36,729 bases of DNA, from assembly GCF_002940065.1 (NCBI RefSeq), contig NZ_MDEJ01000021.1, positions 1 to 36,729 on the forward strand, in the 5' to 3' direction. The stretch's first letter is position 1. Each line of letters starts with the position of its first letter. Below are positions 1 through 10,598 of the stretch, in pieces. Origin of the DNA: Xanthomonas populi (GTDB lineage Bacteria; Pseudomonadota; Gammaproteobacteria; Xanthomonadales; Xanthomonadaceae). The position numbers and the translations under genes are program-made. The notes below the pieces were generated by a model. It worked only from the letters and a program-made list of their open reading frames with translations. It made no database searches and was not told the DNA's origin.

Positions 1-1
1 T

Positions 2-541
2 CATGTCTGTCGTTCTCCGCTGGCAGGGCGTCAAGTCAATGATGGCAGATTGCTGGGGTTTTTAGAGGCTCCTAGTAGTCGTCTCTCGCCTGCACGGTGG
101 ATATGGAAGCCTAGTTCTGCAATTTCTGATCTTGGGTCTAACTTTGTGCCCTTCGAATTGCAATTGGAAAGACAATCCTATGGTGCTGATGAGGATGCCC
201 CCGGGGAACTGCCTCTCGGCTCAATTGCATCGATGCTTTATTGCTATGGTCAAGCACTTGGAACGAATTACTTCAAGCGCAATCGCGCACTTGTGCAAAG
301 TAAGTACGGGGATCAAAAGGGTTGGCCGGAGGTCTGGCGATTTGCGGTAGTTGTCCGAAATCCAATGGCTCATGGCGGAGCGGTATACTTCAATAGATCA
401 AACGCTCTGCCAGTTCGATGGAAGAGCGTCATGTACTCACCGACTGATAATGGGAGGTGATTGCTTCACCACGATCTCTGGCCGGGATATCTGATGGATC
501 TAATTCTCGAAATGGATCAGTCTATCTCAGACAGTGATTGA
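2..541 (+). pseudogene. HEPN-like protein gene, 5' end outside window, interrupted by in-frame TGA
   Basis: The reading frame is open from base 2, so the gene starts upstream of the window; a TTG at 50 is only an internal codon. The product contains the motif RNPMAH (R-x4-H, within WRFAVVVRNPMAHGG), which matches the signature of HEPN-type domains, often RNases in toxin or defence proteins. I infer HEPN membership from this motif only. A TGA at 458-460 follows the residues YSPTDNGR. The same frame then reads on without a stop as LLHHDLWPGYLMDLILEMDQ and further to a second TGA at 539-541. This coherent, protein-like extension suggests that the first TGA is a nonsense mutation that removes about 26 C-terminal residues. 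The truncated product may still be made. Codon use is less GC-rich than in the neighbours, which fits an acquired gene. Confidence 0.6.
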
Positions 542-542
542 A

Positions 543-568
543 TGCTGGCACCCTACGGGATGCCAGCA
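543..568. terminator. Hairpin between the HEPN-like gene and katG
   Basis: The arms TGCTGGCA (543-550) and TGCCAGCA (561-568) are perfect inverted repeats. The loop contains CCC and GGG, which can extend the stem past one bulged base. It lies between two converging genes, so it could end transcription from both sides. There is no strong T-run on either side, so Rho-independent activity is likely but not certain. Confidence 0.6.
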
Positions 569-581
569 CCAGCAAACCTAC

Positions 582-3190
<2,609 letters not shown>

Positions 3191-3805
3191 TCAGCGCTTG
3201 CCGAACAGACTGCCGCCGAGTTTCATGACATCGCCCAAGCCAAGTTTTCCGTCGCCATCCTGATCCAGCACGCTGGTCAGCAGGCCGCTGATGCCGCTAT
3301 TGCTGCCGACTTGCTGGCGTTCCTGCGCCAAGGCCGGGCCGAGCTGATTGCCGGACGTCGTACTGCCACCGAGGAAACGTTTGGCCAGGTACGCCATCAC
3401 GATGGGCGCCAACAGTTGTAGCAGTTGGCTAGCCTTGCTGGTTTCCAGCCCGGCGGCCTTGCCCAGGCCAGCAACGGCCTGCGCTGCCTTGTCGCCGAAC
3501 AGATGACCGACGATGCCGGCGCCATTGCCTTGCGCACCACTGGCCGAGCCGCCCAGCAGCGAGCCGAGCAGGCTGCCGATGTCCGGGCTGCCGGCATGGT
3601 CGCGTTGCAAGGCACTCAACAATGCATCGGTGCCGCCGGCCTGCTGGCTGTTACGCCCCAGGGCGCCCATCAACAGCGGCAGCGCGGTCTGCACCGCCGA
3701 TTGCGCCTGCTCCGGCGCGATGCCGAGCCGGCTGGCGAGTTGCTGCAACTGCGGGCCTTGCAGCTGGGCAGCCAGTTGATCGGTCAACGAGTCGGACGCG
3801 GTCAT
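3191..3805 (-). CDS. DUF937 (YidB-like) protein with EF-hand-like C-terminus
   Basis: The 204-residue protein begins MTASDSLTDQLAAQLQG and is rich in Gly, Ala and Leu, with repeated QQLASRLGI- and LLGSLLGG-type segments typical of DUF937/YidB-like proteins. Their function is unknown. No signal peptide or membrane segment is evident. Near the C-terminus lies DQDGDGKLGLGD (residues 181-192), a 12-residue loop of the DxDxDG form found in EF-hand and dockerin calcium sites. A GGAG sequence seven bases before the ATG supports the start. The gene stands alone between mutS and katG on the same strand, with spacers above 200 nt, so it is probably transcribed separately. Confidence 0.85.
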   Translation of the reverse strand: MTASDSLTDQLAAQLQGPQLQQLASRLGIAPEQAQSAVQTALPLLMGALGRNSQQAGGTDALLSALQRDHAGSPDIGSLLGSLLGGSASGAQGNGAGIVGHLFGDKAAQAVAGLGKAAGLETSKASQLLQLLAPIVMAYLAKRFLGGSTTSGNQLGPALAQERQQVGSNSGISGLLTSVLDQDGDGKLGLGDVMKLGGSLFGKR

Positions 3806-4009
3806 CGGTGTCTCCGATTGGACAAAACGTTGCGGCAGCTTGCGCCCGTCGCGTCAGCAGAGCAATCCGAGCGGTGCGCATCACTGCGCAGCGCGTGATG
3901 CAGCGCGAGCCGGCGCCTTCGCAGGGCAGCATTCAGGCAAACACGCAAACCTGCAACTGCAATGAATGAGCAGGGCCGCAAGCGTCAGTCATACAGCTAT
4001 GCCGTTACG

Positions 4010-4024
4010 AATCCCCAATCCCAG
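4010..4024. repeat. Single arm of the intergenic GAATCCCCAATCCC repeat
   Basis: The string CGAATCCCCAATCCC lies directly after the mutS stop codon (on the mutS strand it reads GGGATTGGGGATTCG). It is the same arm that occurs in the spacers near 27550, 29510, 35375 and 35970. I see no matching opposite arm close by, so this is a solitary or decayed copy. Confidence 0.6.
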
Positions 4025-4027
4025 CAC

Positions 4028-6646
4028 TCATAGCAGCGCCTTCAGTCGATACAGCGCTTCCAGCGCCTGCTTGGGCGTGAGCTCGTCCGGGTCCAGCGCC
4101 TGCAGTGCTTCCTGCGCGGCAGAGCAGGGCGCGGTGAACAGGCCGAACTGCTGCGGTGCGTCCAACGCGGCGAGCGCCATTTGCGCGCTGTGACTTTCGC
4201 CGCCGCGTTGTTCCAGTTCGGCCAGTCGGCGCCGTGCCTGGGTGACTGCTGCCTTCGGCAACCCGGCGAGCGCGGCCACCTGCAGACCGAAGCTGCGATT
4301 GGCCGGGCCGTCCTTGACGGCATGCATGAACACCAGGCGCTCACCGTGTTCGACCGCATCCAGATGCACGTTGGCGATGCCGCTGGCATACGACTCGTCG
4401 GCCAGTGCGGTGAGCTCGAAATAATGCGTGGCAAACAGCGTGTAGCAGCGATTGGTATGCGCCAGATGGCGTGCGACCGCATCGGCCAGTGCCAGACCAT
4501 CGTAGGTGGAGGTGCCGCGACCGATTTCGTCCATCAGCACCAGCGACTGCGGCGTGGCATGATGCAGGATGTAGCTGGTTTCGGCCATTTCCACCATGAA
4601 AGTGGATTGCCCGCGCGCCAGATCGTCGCCCGCACCGATGCGGGTGAGAATGCGGTCGATCGGCCCGATCACCGCGCGGCTGGCCGGCACATAGCTGCCG
4701 ATATGCGCCAGCAACACGATCAACGCGTTCTGGCGCATGTAGGTCGATTTGCCGCCCATGTTCGGGCCGGTGATGACCAGCATGCGGCGGTCGGTGTGCA
4801 GGTCCAGATCGTTGGGTTCGAACGGTTGATCGCGCACCGCTTCCACTACCGGGTGGCGGCCGCGTTCGATGCGCAGGCACGGCGCGCTGGCCAGCTCCGG
4901 CTGCGACCAATCCAGCGCCTGCGCCCGTTCGGCGAATCCGGCCAGCACGTCCAGTTCGCTCAGTGCACCTGCGCAGCGCTTCAGGCCTTCCAGCTCGTGG
5001 CCGAGTGCATCCAGCAGGCCTTCGTACAACAATTTTTCGCGCGACAACGAGCGCTCGCGTGCCGACAGCACCTTGTCTTCGAAACTCTTGAGTTCTTCGG
5101 TGATGTAGCGCTCGGCGTTGGCCAGCGTCTGCCGGCGGCTGTAGTGCAGCGGGGCTTTTTCGGCCTGGCCCTTGCTGATCTCGATGTAGTAGCCGTGCAC
5201 GCGGTTGTAGCCGACCTTGAGCGTGGCGATGCCGCTGCTGGCGCGTTCGCGTTGTTCCAGGTCGATCAGGAATTGATCGGCGTTGGTGGACAGGCGGCGC
5301 AACTCATCCAGATCGGCGTCGTAACCGGTGGCGATGACGCCGCCGTCGCTGAGTTTGAGTGGCGGTTGCTCGGCCACTGCGCTGATCAACAGATGCGCGG
5401 TGGCATCGTGTTCGCCGAGTTCGGCATACAGCGTCTGCAGGCGCGGCGAATCCAGCGGCGCGAGGATTGTGCGCACGGTCGGCAGCAGCGCCAGGCCATC
5501 GCGCAAGGTGGAAAAATCGCGCGGGCGCGCCGAGCGCAGCGCCACGCGGGTGAGGATGCGTTCCAGATCGCCAAGCGCACGGAAGGCCTCGCGCACGTCG
5601 GCATCGGCGCCGGTGTCGATCAAGCTGCCGACCGCGTGGTGGCGCTGCACCAGCACCTCGCGCAGCCGCAGCGGGCGGTGTAGCCAGCGTCGCAGCAAGC
5701 GCCCGCCCATTGGTGTGACCGTGCTGTCCAATACGCCCAGCATAGTGTTGCTGGTGTCGCCATCGACGCGGGTGTCCAGCTCCAGATGCCGGCGTGTAGC
5801 CGCGTTCATCGAGATCGCCTCGCTGGCCACTTCCATCGCGATGGAAGTCAGATGCGGCAAGCGCTGCTTCTGGGTTTCTTCGACATAACCGAGCAGCGCG
5901 CCGGCTGCCGCAGTGGCGCAGGGCTTGTTGTCGATGCCGAAGCCGGACAGATCGTGCAATTTGAAGAACGCCAACAGCTGGCGACGGCCGCTATCGGCGT
6001 CGAACAGCCACGGTGGCCGGCGCCGCACGCCGACGCGTCCACGCAGAAATTCCGGCCAGTTGTCTTCGTCGGGCACCAATAGCTCGGCCGGTTCCAGACG
6101 CGCGATTTCCGCTTCCAGCGCATCCACGCTGTCCACTTCATTGACCAGGAAACGCCCGCCGGCCAGGTCGGCCCAGGCCAGGCCGTAGCCTTGCTTGCTA
6201 CGCGAGATCGCCATCAACAGCGTGTCGCGGCGCTCGTCCAGCAACGCCTCGTCGGTGACCGTGCCCGGCGTGACGATGCGCACCACCTTGCGCTCGACCA
6301 AGCCCTTGGCCAGCGCCGGGTCGCCGATCTGCTCGCAGATCGCCACCGACTCGCCCAGCGCCACCAAGCGCGCCAGATAGCCATCGTAGGCATGCACCGG
6401 CACGCCGGCCATCGGAATCGGCGCGCCACCGGAGCTGCCGCGCTGGGTCAGCGTGATATCGAGCAGACGCGCGGCCTTGCGCGCATCGTCGTAGAACAGC
6501 TCGTAGAAATCGCCCATGCGGAAGAACAGCAACAGGTCGGGGTAGTCCGACTTGGCGGCGAAGAATTGCTTCATCAGCGGGGTGTGTTCGGCGGCGCCCG
6601 TGCTGAGTTTGATGGTGTCTTTGGTGTTGGTGGTTTGCAAGTACAT
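4028..6646 (-). CDS. mutS: DNA mismatch repair protein MutS
   Basis: MutS recognises base mismatches and small loops and recruits MutL. The 872-residue product is full length. The N-terminal mismatch-binding Phe-x-Glu motif is at F47-Y48-E49 ([11 protein letters not shown]). The connector, lever and clamp regions follow. The C-terminal ATPase has the Walker A motif GPNMGGKST, the Walker B segment [13 protein letters not shown] and the helix-turn-helix dimer region near the C-terminus. The ATG at 6644-6646 is preceded immediately by GGAAG, an unusually close ribosome-binding site, so the true start could be slightly different. The next in-frame Met is residue 25, just before the conserved MKQFFAAK. 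The gene is monocistronic in appearance and looks intact. Confidence 0.97.
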   Translation of the reverse strand: MYLQTTNTKDTIKLSTGAAEHTPLMKQFFAAKSDYPDLLLFFRMGDFYELFYDDARKAARLLDITLTQRGSSGGAPIPMAGVPVHAYDGYLARLVALGESVAICEQIGDPALAKGLVERKVVRIVTPGTVTDEALLDERRDTLLMAISRSKQGYGLAWADLAGGRFLVNEVDSVDALEAEIARLEPAELLVPDEDNWPEFLRGRVGVRRRPPWLFDADSGRRQLLAFFKLHDLSGFGIDNKPCATAAAGALLGYVEETQKQRLPHLTSIAMEVASEAISMNAATRRHLELDTRVDGDTSNTMLGVLDSTVTPMGGRLLRRWLHRPLRLREVLVQRHHAVGSLIDTGADADVREAFRALGDLERILTRVALRSARPRDFSTLRDGLALLPTVRTILAPLDSPRLQTLYAELGEHDATAHLLISAVAEQPPLKLSDGGVIATGYDADLDELRRLSTNADQFLIDLEQRERASSGIATLKVGYNRVHGYYIEISKGQAEKAPLHYSRRQTLANAERYITEELKSFEDKVLSARERSLSREKLLYEGLLDALGHELEGLKRCAGALSELDVLAGFAERAQALDWSQPELASAPCLRIERGRHPVVEAVRDQPFEPNDLDLHTDRRMLVITGPNMGGKSTYMRQNALIVLLAHIGSYVPASRAVIGPIDRILTRIGAGDDLARGQSTFMVEMAETSYILHHATPQSLVLMDEIGRGTSTYDGLALADAVARHLAHTNRCYTLFATHYFELTALADESYASGIANVHLDAVEHGERLVFMHAVKDGPANRSFGLQVAALAGLPKAAVTQARRRLAELEQRGGESHSAQMALAALDAPQQFGLFTAPCSAAQEALQALDPDELTPKQALEALYRLKALL

Positions 6647-6936
6647 CTTCCGGAATGCGAATCAGGGACGCGCCGGGTATGCCACGGAGAGCTGCGGGCG
6701 TGAGTGTCACCGTCTCCGCCGGTGGCACGATGCAACATGCGCCTCGTCACCGGCCGGCGAGGGCACAAGTTTAAGCCCTGCGACCACCAATCCTGGACTT
6801 GCGTGAACGCCGAGGCTGCGTGCGGCCAGACTGTGCCGATGCTGGGCCCCCAGGCCTCCAGCATCGGTAATGCGGGTTTTGCGCCGCCTCGACGTCCAAG
6901 ATATGCCCGAATCGCCCGCCCGCGGGCCGCGACATC

Positions 6937-7344
6937 GTGGAGGCGTATCGCCTGCACCGCGCTGATGATGTCTCCACATGGCCGTTCCAGCGGACGCGCT
7001 ACCGTTTGGGGCACATCAAGCAGGCGATCCGGTCGGGTATGGAACAGAAACAGCAAGAGTGGATGCAGACCGTGACCGAGGCGCTCAGCGACCTGCTGGC
7101 TGCACGCGTGGCCCAGGCCACGCTGCTGGAGGCGATGATGGTCTCGCATCCTGACCCGATGATGCTGAGAAAGGCGTGGGACGAGTTGTCTTCCCAGCGC
7201 ATCGCGTATGTCGCGCAGAAAAAAGCAGTCGCGGACGATCCACGGCCGATGGATGCCTACGCGCTTGAGCAGTTCCAGGCGTGGGAAGAAAAGCTCAGCC
7301 GTTACTTTCCGCGTGCGCCTGATGGAGGGAGCCCGGATGCTTGA
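6937..7344 (+). CDS. Hypothetical protein
   Basis: I do not recognise a family. The frame encodes up to 135 residues from a GTG at 6937. An ATG at 7039 (MEQKQQEWMQTVTEAL) is an alternative start. The predicted protein is soluble and mostly helical, rich in Gln, Glu and Ala (TEALSDLLAARVAQATLLEA), with no signal peptide or membrane segment. It is divergent from mutS and followed by a strong hairpin at 7443-7470, which supports a real transcription unit. An ATG at 6903 (MPESPA) lies one base out of frame. Removing one base in the C/G run near 6918-6924 would join it as MPESPAAGRDIVEAYRL, so the annotated N-terminus may hide a frameshift. The long opposite-strand frame here looks like a shadow. 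Confidence 0.5.
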   Translation: MEAYRLHRADDVSTWPFQRTRYRLGHIKQAIRSGMEQKQQEWMQTVTEALSDLLAARVAQATLLEAMMVSHPDPMMLRKAWDELSSQRIAYVAQKKAVADDPRPMDAYALEQFQAWEEKLSRYFPRAPDGGSPDA

Positions 7345-7442
7345 AACCGCTGGCCAGCGCCCCAGTCGCGCGGCCTGGCGGCGATCAGCCAGGTGGTTGA
7401 TCGCCACTGTGTGTCGCTTGCGCACACTGGCGCCGGCGACTG

Positions 7443-7470
7443 TGCTGGGAGCCGGTCATGGCTCCCAGCA
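7443..7470. terminator. Bidirectional hairpin between converging genes
   Basis: The arms TGCTGGGAGCC (7443-7453) and GGCTCCCAGCA (7460-7470) are a perfect 11-bp inverted repeat around the loop GGTCAT. It sits between the ends of the hypothetical gene on the plus strand and the GH2 gene on the minus strand. No long T-run follows on either side. Confidence 0.7.
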
Positions 7471-7537
7471 TTGCAGTGCGGTCAGGCGGTGCTTACGTGG
7501 TTCTTGGTGATCAATGCAGCCGCTGGTACGTTTTGAG

Positions 7538-10066
7538 TCAGGCCACTGATGCGCGTGGTTTGGCCTTGTCGGCATCCACGCGCAGGGCCGCAGAGGCAAG
7601 GCCTGGTGCAGTGGCCTGCAAGACGATGCTGCCGGCGTTTCGCGTGGTCTGGAAGAGGGCCGCACAGAGTCTATTGAAGGCCTTGCGTTGCGGCGCCTTG
7701 TCGTCTTCATGGCTGGCGGGGTCGCCGTTGCCCGCGCCGATCAACCGCGCGGGGCCGCGCAATGCGAACTGCACCTGGTTGTCTGCGGTCGGCACCAGGC
7801 GGCCCTGTGCGTCGACGATCTCCACCTTCACCACCGCCACGTCTTCGGAGTCCGCGCGCAATGCGTTGCGGTCGCAGCTCAGGCGGATGGCTGCCGGCTT
7901 GCCGACGGTCTTGCGGCGTTCGGTGAGCACGCGTTTGCCGCCGCGATAGCCGCGTGCTTCGATCACTCCCGGTGCGTAAGCCACACGCCATTCGACATGG
8001 CCATAGGCCGGCACCTGCTGCAGGCCTTGGCTGACGCCGTTGACCAATAGGTCCACCGCTTCGAAATTGCTGTGGCACCAGACCTCGACGCGGCCTTTGT
8101 CGTCGGGCTGCAGCAGGCCGTCCCAGTTCCAGTGCGGGAACAGATGCAGCACCGGTTCGCTGGTCCACTGCGCGCGGTAGTACCAGGAGTTGTCTTTGGG
8201 GAAGCCACAGCTGTCGAGCACGCCGAACTGCGAGCCGACATTCGGCCAGCGGTTGTAGGGCGTGGGTTCGCCACGGTAATCGAAGCCGGTCCAGATGAAG
8301 CCGCCAGCGATATAGGGGCGCTGCGCGACGTAGCTCCACCAGGCTTCGGCGGTGCTGGCCCACCAAGGGTGGTCGGTGTCTTAGGCGCGGGTGTAGCCGC
8401 GCGCGTCGTCGCGCTGGTAGTTGCCGCGCACCGAGACGGTGCTGCCGGTTTCGCTGGCATAGATCGGAATACTCGGATAGTGCGCGTGGAAGCCGTCCAT
8501 CTGGCTGGTGCGGTAGTTGAAGCCCACCACATCGACCACTTGACCGACGCCATCGCCAAAGCCCTTGTCCATCGCGAACGTGTTGGGGCGCGTGGGATCG
8601 AGTTGACGCACGTGTTGTTGCATGCGGCCGACGCTGCGTGCGCCGCGCTCGGTGACCTGCTGCGGTTCTTCGTTGCCGAGCGACCACAGGATCACGCTGG
8701 GGTGATTGCGCCCGCGCCGCACCATCGTCTCCAGTTCGCCCACGGCTTCGGGGTCGGTGGACATGCGGCGGGTTTCTTCGATCACCAACATGCCCAGGCG
8801 ATCGCACCATGCCAGCAGTTCGGGCGTGGCCGGATTGTGCGCACTGCGATACGCGTTGCAGCCCATCGACTTGAGCTGGCGCAGGCGCCATTCGTGCAGG
8901 CTGTCCGGGATGGCGGTGCCGACGCCGGCATGATCCTGGTGGTTATTGGTGCCGTGCAGTTTGAGCGGTGCGCCATTCAACAAAAAGCCACGCTGCGCAT
9001 CGAAGGCAATGCTGCGTACGCCGAACGCTATGAGCACCGTATCGATGGCGGCGCCGTCGCTGTGCACGCTGGTGGTGAGGCTGTAGAGCTGCTGGGTGTC
9101 GATCGACCATAGCGCGGCCTGGCCGAGCGGCACTGTCTGTTCCACAACATGCACCTGGCCCGGCGCAACTGTGACCGCTGCACTGACAGCTTGCGCGACA
9201 ACACGTCCATCCGGAACACGTCCATCCGGTGCGGTCACGCGCGCTTGCACGTTGTAGTGGCGCGGGGCGCTGCCATCGTTGCGCACTTCGGTGGTCAACT
9301 GCGCGGTGGCGTTGCTGCCTTGCAGCGTGCTGCGCACGAACACGCCATCTTGCGGCAGATGCAGCCGGTCGGTCTTGTGCAGCCACATATGCCGATAGAT
9401 GCCGGCGCCTTCGTAGAACCAGCCTTCGCCCAATGCGGCATCCACGCGAACGGCGATGAGGTTGGGCTTGCCGTCGTCGAGCACTTCGCTGAGGTCGAAC
9501 TCGAAACCGCAATAGCCGCTGGCGTTGCGCCCGACCACGTGACCATTGCAGAACACAATGCAGTCGCGGAACACGCCGTCGAACAGCAGGCTGATGCGCT
9601 TGCCCAGATCGCTTGCGGGAATCTGCCGCGTGCGGCGATACCAGCCCACGCTGTGTTCCGGAAAGCTCTTACCCAGCGGTTTGTAGCCATGCGCAGCGGC
9701 GGGGGCGTCTTCGGTGATCGTGGCCGAGATCGGTTCCTGGCGGAAGGGCAGGGTAACGGCCCGGTCGTGCGGCAGATCCAGCAGTTCCCAGGCGCTGTCG
9801 TCGAAAGCGAGTTGCGCAGCGGTGGCGGTGTCCTTGCCGGCCTTGGCGGAGGTGCGCTGGAACGTGCCGAACGCGAAGTCGCGCGATGGGTCGCTGGCAT
9901 GGCCAAGATGGAAACGCCAGCCGAAGTCGAACAGCAGGCGCTCGCGCGGTGCCAAGGTTGCGTCGCCGAGCGGTGCAAACGCACCGGCCGCACCGACGGT
10001 GAGTGCGGCGCTCACGCCGCTTGCCAACATGCCTCGCAGCAATTCGCGGCGATTGATACCGGTCAT
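7538..10066 (-). pseudogene. GH2 beta-galactosidase, disrupted by a nonsense codon
   Basis: Glycoside hydrolase family 2 enzyme, probably releasing galactose from galactan oligosaccharides in the periplasm. The start ATG (10064-10066) has AGAGGA upstream. The N-terminus MTGINRRELLRGMLASG is a twin-arginine signal. A jelly-roll domain, an immunoglobulin-like domain and the TIM barrel follow. The acid/base Glu is at residue 466 (SLGNEEPQ) and the nucleophile at about 539 (YASETGS). A TAA at 8381-8383 is codon 562, after RGYTRA. The same frame continues as DTDHPWWASTAEAWWSYVAQ for 280 more residues to the natural stop at 7538. By family conservation (GYTRAYD) a Tyr codon was probably changed to TAA. 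The truncated product would keep both catalytic Glu but lose the end of the barrel and the C-terminal domains, so it is very likely inactive. Confidence 0.9.
9201..9230 (-). repeat. 15-bp in-frame tandem duplication inside the GH2 gene
   Basis: Two adjacent 15-bp units, ACACGTCCATCCGG plus one base (A at 9215, T at 9230), encode PDGRV twice in the segment TAPDGRVPDGRVVAQ. The duplication keeps the frame and adds five residues, probably in a loop of the immunoglobulin-like domain. Confidence 0.75.
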
Positions 10067-10093
10067 GGCTGCGTCCTCTTGCTGCTGTCGACC

Positions 10094-10598
10094 CTTGGTC
10101 GCAGCGGCAAACCACGGTTCCACATTTTCCGGCTGGGCGATATGCAGCATCACCCGCGGCTTGATGGCCGAGCGTGCGCTGATATCGTGCACCGCCTTGA
10201 TGCCGGCATTGAACAGCTTGGCGTTGCGTTGCCGATCAATGGGGCGCTTCTTGTCCCAGGGCTTGCTGTCCCTCAGATCGGAAGTGCTTTCGTTGCCCAC
10301 CTGCACCAGCGCCGGCATCAAGTCGGCACGGTCGAGCGCGCTCAGCGTGTCGTAGGTGAAGCCGTAGAGCGTGCGCGCCAGTTCATCGGTGTCGGTGATG
10401 CCGGCCCAGGCCTTGGCAATGAGCTGTTTTTCGCCATCGGCCCAATCGTCGGAATAGTGCAGGTCCAGCAAGACCTGCATGCCTTGCGCGCGTGCACGCG
10501 CGATGGTCTTTTTGACGTCGGACAAATCGCTGTAGCGGGTCCAGCGTGCGTCGTTCCACAATCGCACGCGCACCAGATTGGCACCGTGCGCATGGAAA
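10094..10598 (-). pseudogene. GH53 endo-beta-1,4-galactanase remnant, truncated at both ends
   Basis: The segment reads FHAHGANLVRVRLWNDARW, then QVLLDLHYSDDWAD, ALVQVGNES and PRVMLHIAQPENVEPWF. These are hallmarks of the GH53 arabinogalactan endo-galactanase barrel, including the acid/base Glu in QVGNE. The N-terminal part (signal peptide and first strand) is missing: the sequence begins exactly where the TBDR gene should end. The C-terminal half, with the nucleophile Glu, is also missing: after FAAATK the frame runs through GRQQQEDAA straight into the GH2 start codon. The residual frame is fused in frame with the GH2 gene, which creates a misleading 746-codon ORF. Two deletions are the simplest explanation. 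The remnant cannot encode an active galactanase. Confidence 0.85.

Noticed and set aside
4181-5683. 500-codon plus-strand frame opposite mutS
   Set aside because: Antisense shadow of an intact mutS; no domain and biased composition.
6574-7425. Minus-strand frame across the mutS start and the unknown gene
   Set aside because: Overlaps the mutS N-terminus in another frame and reads as low-information Arg/His/Pro-rich sequence; the plus-strand frame is more protein-like.
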